Shown: positions 7,201 to 14,146, counted from the stretch's first letter. The stretch is 15,142 nt of DNA from CBDUUP01 sp965370435 (GCA_965370435.1 CBDUUP010000066.1:1-15142), one strand, 5' to 3'. Numbers and translations: made by a program. The notes: a model not told the origin generated them from the sequence alone.

Positions 7201-7477
7201 TGGCCGCCCGTCCCACAAACCAGGCTGCCAAAGCCCGCAAGAACGGAGCGATGTCTTGAACCCTGGCGGCGGCATCCACCGCCGCCGCAATCGCCCAGCC
7301 CATCCGCGGCCGGGCCAGTCCGGCATCATGGGACTTTTCGGCCAGGTCTTCTATCAATTGTTCGTCAAGCGGGGGAAGTTGAGCGGCTTCTGCCTCCAGT
7401 TGGTCTTCATTAACCCGCGCTGAATTCAGACCCTCTGCCAACAGCAAATACGCCTGTATGGATGCAGATTCGGTCAT
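4238..7477 (-). CDS. TPR-CHAT caspase-like protease
   Basis: A 1079-residue cytoplasmic protein: an N-terminal helical region (1-160), about eleven TPR-like repeats (about 165-595, e.g. FDDALDMLERARTMF, FQDALHHLERARTIH, WSEAIAQLENALAVS), a linker with a likely coiled coil (about 666-717), and a C-terminal CHAT domain (about 745-1079). CHAT landmarks are VPHRDLHQVPWAAL, the catalytic His952 in LHVASHIFYD, the catalytic Cys992 in FSACNGTQ, then AGAESVVGSIWPVPD and the closing DWASFTCIGLP. Both catalytic residues are present, so it should be active. CHAT is a clan CD (caspase/separase) peptidase family; TPR-CHAT proteins include Csx29 of type III-E CRISPR. It begins 12 bp after the upstream stop in the same operon, with no clear Shine-Dalgarno, which suggests translational coupling. 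The 5' two thirds are visibly AT-richer than the neighbouring genes. There is no signal peptide or membrane segment. Confidence 0.93.
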   Translation of the reverse strand: MTESASIQAYLLLAEGLNSARVNEDQLEAEAAQLPPLDEQLIEDLAEKSHDAGLARPRMGWAIAAAVDAAARVQDIAPFLRALAAWFVGRAANHWVQPGIVEEATLRARRIFETLEMPGWIAACDWQRFALPWTHNDFQGAADGLDRALEGMLEAEFERFIPECRLSVAYAQILTRAFDEAILNLDLCEKEFETRGDSLNMARCWLNQASRLRRQDKFDDALDMLERARTMFDGLNAPIERAKADFQIAYCYFARADDYLGAIENFNRAARVYSESDLELYYAECSNGLAQVHTHLGNLTEAAELLHSAREVYERYDIAGIRADNTNDIGLLEMSRGRFNISLEYFKQAETLYDELGVRLYAAIAITNQGRVYAQHHRFQDALHHLERARTIHRSINNLSRLAACEMYLSQVWSLLGQPVFAHAHLDKAAELFNQTDQEALLAKVFNSRAKIFFAQDMWSEAIAQLENALAVSKAYNSRPQIALAQRLLGEALTTIGNVEKALESLTSAESNFAEMGMVMEQAASLVALGNHYVQVEATEMARVVFGKALDLSEGNMPAIDWRAHAGLAGLAESDKDLQTALDTYRQAITVFNKLRGGFWQPALAAAYLQNPSASVDRAVTLAAEVNAPLDAIHFIESSKAQTLLQLLTEPNVFGGASGSAELTEVENEINWLRERMLLTVDPHTRLQTSEDIRNLRARLIEKVEQYDTLAARLERQAGQEGAGEQTHQSFDLSSFQHHATITLGNSWMALDYYMTGSHLTGVAVTPEGCHVWRAPVTGRADMALSMCVKTRRSMQPPNDGDLEALGSLLIPGEIEEQLSPETTLIIVPHRDLHQVPWAALRMGLGTRSLVDVCLPVVTPSLHALTLLWQRAIGDPPPARKDGLLLGLSDFKGLRRQLPGVAEEIAVLAPRLGPKGKKLIGTEATWENLSALSQEDDSGGLSRFAWLHVASHIFYDSRSGRLSSIALHDGDLWQDRLRDLAPLPDLVTFSACNGTQRVVYEGDEHVGLPTTCLIAGAESVVGSIWPVPDVAAVTLMDDFYTHYLSGLRPSKALALAQRQALARGSSLRDWASFTCIGLP

Positions 7478-7489
7478 GTATTCGTCAGG

Positions 7490-8317
7490 CTACTGGGGCA
7501 AGCGTTGTAAAGTAAGCTCCAAATCGGTGGACACGCTTCGATCAGAGTGGTCCAATATATGGTCGATGGCGACGGATGAAAATTCCGCTCTCCCGCTTTC
7601 CGACACCAAGGTCTCTTCAAAAACTCCCCCCCAGCGCAGTGTCGCTTGCAGCCGTGGAAGGCGGACTTTATCGGGATGCGCGTGGGTCAGGGCCACTTTC
7701 AGAAATACGTTCAAGCTGCCCGGGAGTTCATCCGAGAGCGTCCCCTCCAACAAAACAGCCATCTTGGTCTCTTCAACCTCGACTTCATCGCGCAGCAAGA
7801 TGAACCAAGGCTCCTCCAATATAACGCTCCCATCCTCGCGGAAAGCGAGTTGAAGGGGCGCAAATATCTTCTCCAGATGCTCGGTCGAACACTGCCAGCT
7901 TACCCGCCACTCTCCCTCGACCGTTTCCTCAATGATTTTCGGGCAAGCGCTTTCAAGGAATGCCAGGTCAATCTTGAGTTTTTGAGGGAGCGGCGTCAAT
8001 TGGTTCTGGTTTTCGCGTTCCAGAAGATCCAGCCCCTCTATAAAATCCTGCATCAACCGCCCATTCCTGAGCATCTCTTTGAACATGGCCGGATAACGGG
8101 ACTCAATGTCTACACCGTCATAAGCTTCATTAACAATAAGTGATAGCATATCTTCATTCACCAACGTAAAATCTGTGGCCTCCGAGGCAGTGTCAGACAC
8201 CATTTCCAAGAGTCTATCAATGGCTTCCTGCCATTTGCCGGCTTGTTTTAGCCTTGTGCGTAAGGAATCCAACTCGGATTGCACCCAGTTTGAAGAAAAT
8301 TTTTCTCCTTCACTCAT
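7490..8317 (-). CDS. Unknown 275-aa protein, candidate sigma-binding substrate of the CHAT protease
   Basis: I do not recognise a named family. ATG 8317 overlaps the sigma factor stop as ATGAGTGA (8 bp), which implies coupled translation; the longer frame to 8440 lies inside the sigma gene. Residues 1-100 are mostly helical and acidic. Residues 56-98 (DMLSLIVNEAYDGVD, then SRYPAMFKEML) resemble the N-terminal part of zinc-type anti-sigma factors, but without the Cys/His zinc ligands. Residues 101-113 form a Gln/Asn/Pro-rich linker. Residues 115-275 look beta-rich, ending in a carboxypeptidase-regulatory-like pattern (WGGVFEETLVSESGRAEF). Its place between a sigma factor and a CHAT protease matches Csx30 in type III-E CRISPR loci, which binds a sigma factor and is cut by TPR-CHAT. 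An anti-sigma or protease-substrate role is an inference from context, not from homology. Confidence 0.7.
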   Translation of the reverse strand: MSEGEKFSSNWVQSELDSLRTRLKQAGKWQEAIDRLLEMVSDTASEATDFTLVNEDMLSLIVNEAYDGVDIESRYPAMFKEMLRNGRLMQDFIEGLDLLERENQNQLTPLPQKLKIDLAFLESACPKIIEETVEGEWRVSWQCSTEHLEKIFAPLQLAFREDGSVILEEPWFILLRDEVEVEETKMAVLLEGTLSDELPGSLNVFLKVALTHAHPDKVRLPRLQATLRWGGVFEETLVSESGRAEFSSVAIDHILDHSDRSVSTDLELTLQRLPQ

Positions 8318-9092
8318 TATTATACCTATTATCCTTAATAATCTTCTGTAAATCTTGCAACGCGTAAAAATGCAAACTATACACCGCCCCAATGGATCTC
8401 TCCATAACTGCCGCGATTTCGTGTAAAGAGAGACCCTCAAAGTAACGTTTCAGGATCACATCCTTCCGGGAGGGGGATAATTTCTCAATAGCCTCTTCCA
8501 GTTCCTCACGGATTTCATTCCGGCGCTGGTTGTCCTGCATGGACATATCTGGCAAAATCCCCATCACGTCATCTATGGGAACGATAACGTCATTGGGGAT
8601 CACCGATTTCTTGAGCGCGCTGCGGATATACTTGCCGCAAACGTTGAGCAAGATCCGGTGCGCCCAGGGAGTGAAATCGGTATCAAAGGGGAAGTAGGCG
8701 TTCACAATGATCCCGGCGGCATCCGACGCACACTCTCCCACGATCTCCATTGTTTTAGGCCCGTGGGTGAAATTTTTCCGCCGGAAATAATTGTAGGCCC
8801 AGGTTTGCAGATTTTCACCCAGGGTTTCCCACGATGCCGTGTCTTTCTCGATTTGAAGTCCGTGCAATTTAGGGTTTAGGGCATCGTAGAATCCTACAAC
8901 TCGCTGGATATACTCATCAACCCGGCTCAACTCATAATCATCGCCCAGGAATCGCTCGATGCGCCCCCTTTCCAGGTTAGCGTCGAGAACCATCTTTATC
9001 TCGACAACGTAACCTTCACCCCTTTGTTCAGCCAGGGAAGTGAGAGCGGCGTCTACGTCATCGGAAATTTTATCTTTCCACTTCCGGTTCAT
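8310..9092 (-). CDS. ECF-like sigma-70 family RNA polymerase sigma factor
   Basis: A 260-residue alternative sigma factor. Region 2 spans about 90-162 (EIVGECASDAAGIIV, then FTPWAHRILLNVCGKYIRS) and region 4 about 200-252 (IEKLSPSRKDVILKRYFEG, then LSLHEIAAVMERSIGAVYSL, a clear helix-turn-helix). There is no region 3 or 1.1, as in ECF factors. An N-terminal extension of about 90 residues of unknown role is unusual. Start: ATG 9092 is chosen because GGGAG lies 7-8 nt upstream. ATG 9131, 13 residues longer, lacks a ribosome-binding site and would lie almost at the predicted transcription start. It is the first gene of the operon with the 275-aa protein (8-bp overlap) and TPR-CHAT, so the downstream genes probably control its activity. 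The target promoters are unknown. Confidence 0.88.
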   Translation of the reverse strand: MNRKWKDKISDDVDAALTSLAEQRGEGYVVEIKMVLDANLERGRIERFLGDDYELSRVDEYIQRVVGFYDALNPKLHGLQIEKDTASWETLGENLQTWAYNYFRRKNFTHGPKTMEIVGECASDAAGIIVNAYFPFDTDFTPWAHRILLNVCGKYIRSALKKSVIPNDVIVPIDDVMGILPDMSMQDNQRRNEIREELEEAIEKLSPSRKDVILKRYFEGLSLHEIAAVMERSIGAVYSLHFYALQDLQKIIKDNRYNNE

Positions 9093-9136
9093 CCAGGTCT
9101 CCCGGCTGAGAACTTCTTTCTTACTCAGCATTGTAC

Positions 9137-9168
9137 GAATTATAATTCAAAAACGATTGCTCTGTCGT
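9137..9168 (-). promoter_or_regulatory. Promoter of the sigma / TPR-CHAT operon
   Basis: On the minus strand a perfect -10 TATAAT (9144-9139) lies 18 bp after ACGACA (9168-9163, four of six -35 bases). The -10 sits inside the 12-bp perfect palindrome GAATTATAATTC (9137-9148), a possible operator. Transcription would start near 9132, which gives a leader of about 40 nt for the start at 9092. Confidence 0.5.
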
Positions 9169-9199
9169 CCAGCTTCTACTCCTTTTTCATTATTCCCTG

Positions 9200-9228
9200 T
9201 TGACTTTGCCCTCGATTCCCTATACTAT
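9200..9228 (+). promoter_or_regulatory. Promoter of the aldo/keto reductase gene
   Basis: The -35 TTGACT (9200-9205) and -10 TACTAT (9223-9228) are spaced 17 bp apart within the AT-rich block TATACTATATAA. The promoter is divergent from the sigma operon promoter in the same 170-bp region. Confidence 0.6.
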
Positions 9229-9267
9229 ATAACCAGAATCCATTCCATCAACCAGAAGGAGTCAACT

Positions 9268-10233
9268 ATGCACTACCGGCGTTTGGGAAGATCAGGATTG
9301 AAAGTCAGCGAGATATCGTTGGGGGCTTGGGTGACCTTCGGCGCTCAGATCGACGAAAAAACCGCCGCCGACCTCATCAAAGCAGCTTACGAAAAGGGCG
9401 TCAATTATTTCGACAACGCCGATGCCTATGCCAACGGGCAGGCCGAAACTGTGATGGGCCAGGCGATCAAAGACCTGTCCCGCGAGAGCCTGGTGATCTC
9501 CAGCAAGGTCTTCTGGCAGACCATGCCCGGCCCCAACGGGCGCGGCCTCTCCCGGAAGCACGTCATGGAATCCGTCCACGCCTCCCTTCGCCGCCTGGAC
9601 ACTGACTATATAGACCTCTATTTCTGCCATCGCTTCGACCCCGACACCCCCATTGAAGAAGTGGTGCAGACCATGAACGTCCTCATTCAACAGGGCAAGA
9701 TCCTCTATTGGGGCACCTCCGAGTGGCGGGCCGCCCAAATCGCCAGCGCAGTTGGCATCGCCCATCAGTATGGCCTCATCCCGCCGACCATGGAGCAGCC
9801 CCAGTACAATATGTTCCACCGCCAGCGAGTCGAAGACGAATTGTCCCCGCTGTGCACCGACCTGGGCATCGGCCTGACCACCTGGAGTCCCCTCTACTTT
9901 GGCATTCTGAGCGGAAAATACAACGATAGTATCCCAGAAGGTAGCCGGGCCACCCTGGAAGATATGGCCTGGGTAAAAGACCGCCTGACCCCCGAGAATC
10001 TCGACCGAGTGCGAGCGCTCACCGCCGTCGCCCAAGAGTTGGAGATGACGATGGCCCAGCTCGCCATCGCCTGGCTGCTGCGTCGCAAGGAGGTCAGCAG
10101 TGTCATCACCGGCGCCACCAGCCTCTGGCAGCTCGATGACAACCTCGCTGCCCGCGACTATTTGGATGCTCTGGATGAACAGGTATTAGAACGCATCGAA
10201 GAAATTCTGGATAACCAGCCGGAGGATCATTGA
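9268..10233 (+). CDS. Aldo/keto reductase (Kv-beta-like, AKR family)
   Basis: A 321-residue NADPH-dependent oxidoreductase that reduces aldehydes or ketones; cytoplasmic (beta/alpha)8 barrel. It begins MHYRRLGRSGLKVSEISLG, the classic AKR N-terminus. The catalytic tetrad is present: D49 and Y54 in FDNADAY, K80 in SSKVF and H121 in LYFCHRFD. The segments WGTSEW and EQPQYNMFHR and the C-terminal AIAWLLRRKEVSSVITGATS are typical of AKR6/7/12-like proteins. Start ATG 9268 is set by AGAAGGAG at 9255-9262; the frame is open further upstream but without such a site. It is transcribed from its own promoter, divergent from the sigma operon. The substrate cannot be told. A link to the sigma/CHAT system is possible but unsupported. 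Confidence 0.93.
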   Translation: MHYRRLGRSGLKVSEISLGAWVTFGAQIDEKTAADLIKAAYEKGVNYFDNADAYANGQAETVMGQAIKDLSRESLVISSKVFWQTMPGPNGRGLSRKHVMESVHASLRRLDTDYIDLYFCHRFDPDTPIEEVVQTMNVLIQQGKILYWGTSEWRAAQIASAVGIAHQYGLIPPTMEQPQYNMFHRQRVEDELSPLCTDLGIGLTTWSPLYFGILSGKYNDSIPEGSRATLEDMAWVKDRLTPENLDRVRALTAVAQELEMTMAQLAIAWLLRRKEVSSVITGATSLWQLDDNLAARDYLDALDEQVLERIEEILDNQPEDH

Positions 10234-10338
10234 GTTGCCGGCCTTCCAGCCTATGGTTGTCAATTTGAATGCAGCCGAGCGACCTTCGGTTCTGCTCAGG
10301 TTGGGGGAGTGATCTCATGAACGCTCCCGAAAGGGCCG

Positions 10339-11505
10339 ATGGTTAAATCACCCAACCCGATTGGCAAAGTCTTCCTCGCTGCGAAGAAATCACCTGGCCG
10401 GAAAGCAGTCGCCGCGCTGACCATCTCCTTGATATTCTGGGCGGTGATAAGCGTGATGACTTACACATTCTGGTACCGTGGAGGAGAACACACCGATTTC
10501 TACCCGCGCTGGGTGGGCGCGCGTTTGTTGATCTTCGAGGGGCGTGACTTGTACGACCAATCAACTACCCGTGATATTCAGATCATGATCTACGGCGAGC
10601 AGCTTCTTCCTGGTGAAGACCAACAGGGCTTCGCCTACCCGGCCCACATTATCCCTATGTTAGCCCCGTTCTGGCTCATCCCTGATAGAGCAATTGCCGC
10701 CGCTCTCTGGACTGGCCTAACGCTCACCATGATGGCGTGGACGCTGATCTTGCTGCGCTCAATATGGGGGAAAACGCCTTTTATTATGATTGGCCTGTGG
10801 CTGTTTTGGCATTACTCTTTCGCCATGTTCTTCCCTTCCCAGTTTACGGCCATACCGTTGGCCGCGGTGGGAATCGGATACTGGGCGTACCACACCCGGC
10901 GCGATCTCCTGGCCGGGGCGGTCCTGGCAGTTGGCACTATAAAACCTCAGTTGGTGGCGATTCCCATAGTCGTAATCCTTTTTTTAGCCCTCCGGGAACG
11001 CCGTTGGAGGTTGATAGGCTCATTTCTGGGATTCGGAGCAGGATGGTTCCTCATTAGCGTGTTAGTGGCAGGATGGTGGATACCTGGTTGGTTGGCGCAA
11101 TTACGAGATTACAGTGAATACGCTCCGTTCTCCTGGCCTCCGAGAACAGCCTGGGAGATCAGCCCAATTTTTGCTGTGGCTGCCCTGGGAGTAGTTATCA
11201 TCAGTCTGGTCAAGATGCGCTGGTCTGAGAAAGTCGTTATTGCTGCCAGTATCGTGATGGGGCTGCTGCTGTTGCCCCAAACGCTAACCCATAACTTGGT
11301 TCTGTTGTTGATTCCCCTTAACATGGTTTGGGTCGGAAAAGCTCGGCGGATGGCGCTTACGATGTGGTTTTTGGGATGGGCATTTTTCCTGGGTTATGTT
11401 CTGGATCCTGAGTGGTTGTTCTGGTGGCGTTGGCAGGTTCTATTGGTGCCATTTCTTACTCTGCTGGTCGTGAATGCTGCCAGCCGCCAACCGGAGAACC
11501 AGTAG
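10339..11505 (+). CDS. GT87/DUF2029-like polytopic membrane glycosyltransferase
   Basis: A 388-residue integral membrane protein with about nine to eleven hydrophobic segments. After the first segment comes TDFYPRWVGARLLIFEGRDLYD, which matches the DxY/G-LYD pattern of GT87 mannosyltransferase-like proteins (DUF2029), where an Asp in the first external loop is thought to be catalytic. GTIKPQLVAIP in the middle matches the conserved K-P-Q segment. Such enzymes transfer sugar from a polyprenyl-phosphate donor on the outer face of the membrane. Start ATG 10339 follows AAAGGG. A 9-codon open frame (10317-10346) with its own GGGAGTG site overlaps this start and may couple translation. The gene is convergent with the regulator at 11532, and only 26 bp separate them. 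The acceptor is unknown. Confidence 0.8.
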   Translation: MVKSPNPIGKVFLAAKKSPGRKAVAALTISLIFWAVISVMTYTFWYRGGEHTDFYPRWVGARLLIFEGRDLYDQSTTRDIQIMIYGEQLLPGEDQQGFAYPAHIIPMLAPFWLIPDRAIAAALWTGLTLTMMAWTLILLRSIWGKTPFIMIGLWLFWHYSFAMFFPSQFTAIPLAAVGIGYWAYHTRRDLLAGAVLAVGTIKPQLVAIPIVVILFLALRERRWRLIGSFLGFGAGWFLISVLVAGWWIPGWLAQLRDYSEYAPFSWPPRTAWEISPIFAVAALGVVIISLVKMRWSEKVVIAASIVMGLLLLPQTLTHNLVLLLIPLNMVWVGKARRMALTMWFLGWAFFLGYVLDPEWLFWWRWQVLLVPFLTLLVVNAASRQPENQ

Positions 11506-11513
11506 ATTCTACT
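11501..11513. repeat. Small inverted repeat in the convergent gap
   Basis: AGTAG-ATT-CTACT is a perfect 5-bp inverted repeat that includes the glycosyltransferase stop codon. There is no T run, so a terminator role is doubtful. It is the only structure I see between the two converging genes. Confidence 0.3.
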
Positions 11514-11531
11514 TGGCAGCGCGGCGCACGC

Positions 11532-11843
11532 TCATTCAGAAAACCTTTCCGCCAACGAGAGGTACTGTTTCCGGTAAGCGTCAAAAGCCCGCCGCCCGGC
11601 CCGGGTGAGCGCGCAGGTCGTGTGAGGGTAATTTCCTTTGAACCCTTTGGTGATCTTCAAGTAGTCAGCCTTCTCCAACTTCCGCATATGGGCGGAGAGA
11701 TTGCCCTTGGTCAAGCTGGTCGCGTTCAGCAGGAAGGCAAAATCTGCGCTCTCGCAAGCGGAGAGAACCGCCATGATCGCCAACCGGGAGGGTTCGTGGA
11801 TCATCCGGTCAAAGCTGGTGATGTCCTTGAATTCATCCGCCAT
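11532..11843 (-). CDS. Winged-helix transcriptional regulator (HTH_27 / MarR-ArsR-like)
   Basis: A 103-residue DNA-binding protein. The pattern HEPSRLAIMAVLSA, a recognition region LTKGNLSAHMRKLEKADYL, a beta-wing KGFKGNYPHTTCALT and LTRAGRRAFDAY fits the short winged-helix regulators (PF13601 type) often encoded with ABC exporters. There is no ligand-binding domain and no metal-binding Cys/His set. The start is set by GGAGGGG, 6 nt before the ATG. It overlaps the upstream gene by 11 bp and is the last gene of the exporter operon, so it probably represses or senses for that operon. The direct repeat at the operon promoter is its likely site (inference). Confidence 0.87.
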   Translation of the reverse strand: MADEFKDITSFDRMIHEPSRLAIMAVLSACESADFAFLLNATSLTKGNLSAHMRKLEKADYLKITKGFKGNYPHTTCALTRAGRRAFDAYRKQYLSLAERFSE

Positions 11844-12513
11844 CGTTCACCCCTCCAGACGCCAGCCAGGCTTGCCTCAGCGTTACGATTCCGCTGGCGA
11901 TCAGAAGCATCCCCCACCCCGTACAGAACGCCAACCCCGCCTGACCAAATGACAGGGGAAAGAAGATGAAGAGGGTCGTAGATAAGCCGCCCAACCCGCC
12001 CAACCAGCGATACCGGGAGATGCTGATGTGCTTGCCGAGGCTGATGAGCATATACCCAAAGGCCCACCCCAGAGCAGCCAAAAACATCCTCCAGAGGAAA
12101 AAATCATCCGCATCCAATAAGGCTTTCAATCCATATCCCAGTCCAAGCCCGCCGATAAAAATGACAAACGATATGAGATTGATACGGCGCGGCGTCATCC
12201 AGCGCGCCGGTTTGACCATCCCGCTGGTGCGCCACAGCCAGCGCCTGCGTAGAGCTTTGGTGAGCGTGAAAATTCCATAAAATGCCAGGACCGGCAATAA
12301 AATAAGCGCTAGGGTGGCCCCCCACACCGCCCACCGGCCCACGTTCTGCCGGAGGTCAAGCAGCAGAGCGATCCAGAAACGCTCAAAGATCACCCACCAC
12401 ATGAGACCGCTCACCCAAAGATAAGCGCCTAACTGCAAATCGCGCAGCCCATCGGCGAATTCGTATTGGCGGGTCTTGCGGATCAGGTCTTCTACATCGG
12501 GGAAAGATTTCAT
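11833..12513 (-). CDS. Six-TM membrane protein of the ABC exporter operon
   Basis: A 226-residue membrane protein that I cannot place in a named family. It has a soluble N-terminus (1-28, FPDVEDLIRKTRQYEFADGL) followed by about six hydrophobic segments, e.g. YLWVSGLMWWVIFERFWIALLL, WAVWGATLALILLPVLAFYG and LISFVIFIGGLGLGYGL. The ATG directly abuts the permease stop and has GGGAGG five bases upstream. It overlaps the regulator by 11 bp. Membrane proteins of this size often precede a winged-helix regulator in such operons. It may be a sensor for the regulator or an accessory exporter subunit. Confidence 0.75.
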   Translation of the reverse strand: MKSFPDVEDLIRKTRQYEFADGLRDLQLGAYLWVSGLMWWVIFERFWIALLLDLRQNVGRWAVWGATLALILLPVLAFYGIFTLTKALRRRWLWRTSGMVKPARWMTPRRINLISFVIFIGGLGLGYGLKALLDADDFFLWRMFLAALGWAFGYMLISLGKHISISRYRWLGGLGGLSTTLFIFFPLSFGQAGLAFCTGWGMLLIASGIVTLRQAWLASGGVNDGG

Positions 12514-14142
12514 TTAAGCCTCCCACTGCTCTAATCGGCGGACCGCGGCGCCCCTCAACGCCCAGGCTCCTGCTATAAACAACCCATGTCCAGCCAGCAG
12601 CGCAAGCAGCGGCCCAGCGCCTTCTGCTCGCAGCCAACCCAATTGTGAGAGTCCTGACAAGACCAGCAGCGGCAAAGCAACCTCGCTTTCGGGGAAAAGC
12701 CGCACCACCAGCCAGGCCACCGTCGCAAAGTTCAACACCAGGAAGATAATCCCGGCTCCCTGCGATAAAAATGCGGGCAGTATCGCCACGCTTTTACCAG
12801 CCGGGTCATCCACAGTGAAATCGGCAACGATAGCCCCGTAGGGAACATTCATCGCCGTGCCCACGATCAACGTCCACCCCATTGACGCCATCAGGAGTAT
12901 GATCTGCCACCCGGCGAGGTTCATCAGCAGCCCCAGCGCAGTCAGGAGTATTCCCCATATCACAACGGAGAACGTCCATGCTGTGCCCCAGAACTTGCCC
13001 TTCAACACGTCGTTCATCGAGATAGGCGCTCCTTTCAGCAATTCGAGGTCGCGTCCCTCTCTCCCCACGGATAACATCGCATCCATGACCGGATTTACCG
13101 GCCCATACGCCATACTGAAAAACAACAAGAACCAGAAAGCCATAGGCCGCAGCACATTGCCCGCGGACAGGAGCTGCCAGGCCAGGGGGACGAGTATCAA
13201 AGGGTATATAAACAGACCGATGAGACGCCGGGTATCTCTCCGCATGTCCAGCCATTCCTTGACCACGATGAACCCCACCGGTTCGGGCAGCCTGCGGGCG
13301 ATTCCGGCCAACCAGCCCCGGCGCGACCCGCGCCGGCGTCGCTTGGCCGGTTTGACAGCCACAACACGCTGCCGATTCCAACCGCCGTAGAAGGCCAGGG
13401 CAAAGACCTGATATGCGCCCAGCCCAGCGGCGCCCGCCAACCCGACCACGACTACCCCAAACCAGATCAACCGGCCCGGTTCATGCAGCGCCGCGCTGAG
13501 TTGAACCGCCAGTTCGGAGGATTGTTCGGCGAACCAATCCAGGCTGGATCGCTGGACGAACGTAAAAGCGAACGAGAATAGCATAACCGCCATGAGTGAT
13601 CCCGTCCACAGTTTCTCCGGCGAGAACCAGCGCGCCAGCGCTATCGCCAGGCTCATCGCCAGCGAGGTCGCCAGGGCCATGCCCGCCAAGATCAAAACCC
13701 CAACAAGCAGATAATAGAACGGTGAAGCTCCCTGCGCCGCGCCCAGAGCCAGCAGAGGCGCGCCAAAGGCCAATGCCGGGAAGAAACTCGCCCGGCTGCA
13801 TTGCAGCAGCTTGACCAGGAAGATGGTCCGGTAAGGGAGCGGGGCGGCCATCAAAATCTCCAGGTCGGAGGCCCGGTATAGGATGTGGATGACGTCGCCC
13901 AAACCCAGCATGGCAAAAAGTAAAAGCAGCGAAATCCCCATCGGTAAGAGCGAGACGATGAGCGTCACACCCAGGTCCGAATTGAGCAATGCCAATTGAT
14001 CGGCCAACAGGTTGTCATAGAACCACTGTCCCCCATATAAGACCAACATGATCGCCCCAAGCACGATGAACCTGTTCGTGGCGCGGATCTTGCGATCTAA
14101 TATCCAATAGGAGGGGCGAAGTATCTTCCAAACCATAGCCAT
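12514..14142 (-). CDS. ABC-2 type exporter permease, internally duplicated
   Basis: A 542-residue membrane permease with about twelve hydrophobic segments, of the putative ABC exporter type (PF16949-like). Two copies of a cytoplasmic motif show that it is an internal duplication: DLEILMAAPLPYRTIFLVK (93-111) and DLELLKGAPISMNDVLKGK (365-383). Each half is likely a 6-TM ABC-2 unit, so one chain could form the full pore. A very basic loop (KPAKRRRRGSRRG, 264-276) lies between the halves. Start ATG 14142 is set by AGGAG seven bases upstream and lies 4 bp after the ATPase stop; the frame extends to 14190 inside the ATPase gene. The substrate is unknown. The next gene starts directly at its stop codon. 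Confidence 0.85.
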   Translation of the reverse strand: MAMVWKILRPSYWILDRKIRATNRFIVLGAIMLVLYGGQWFYDNLLADQLALLNSDLGVTLIVSLLPMGISLLLLFAMLGLGDVIHILYRASDLEILMAAPLPYRTIFLVKLLQCSRASFFPALAFGAPLLALGAAQGASPFYYLLVGVLILAGMALATSLAMSLAIALARWFSPEKLWTGSLMAVMLFSFAFTFVQRSSLDWFAEQSSELAVQLSAALHEPGRLIWFGVVVVGLAGAAGLGAYQVFALAFYGGWNRQRVVAVKPAKRRRRGSRRGWLAGIARRLPEPVGFIVVKEWLDMRRDTRRLIGLFIYPLILVPLAWQLLSAGNVLRPMAFWFLLFFSMAYGPVNPVMDAMLSVGREGRDLELLKGAPISMNDVLKGKFWGTAWTFSVVIWGILLTALGLLMNLAGWQIILLMASMGWTLIVGTAMNVPYGAIVADFTVDDPAGKSVAILPAFLSQGAGIIFLVLNFATVAWLVVRLFPESEVALPLLVLSGLSQLGWLRAEGAGPLLALLAGHGLFIAGAWALRGAAVRRLEQWEA

Positions 14143-14146
14143 CGCC

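Noticed and set aside
9292..10035. Minus-strand 247-aa open frame within the aldo/keto reductase gene
   Set aside because: It is a codon-position shadow of a well-supported gene, with Gly/His-rich low-complexity content and no ribosome-binding site.
11412..11969. Plus-strand 185-aa open frame across the convergent gene ends
   Set aside because: It overlaps the glycosyltransferase end and the regulator on the other strand, and it shows no domain pattern.
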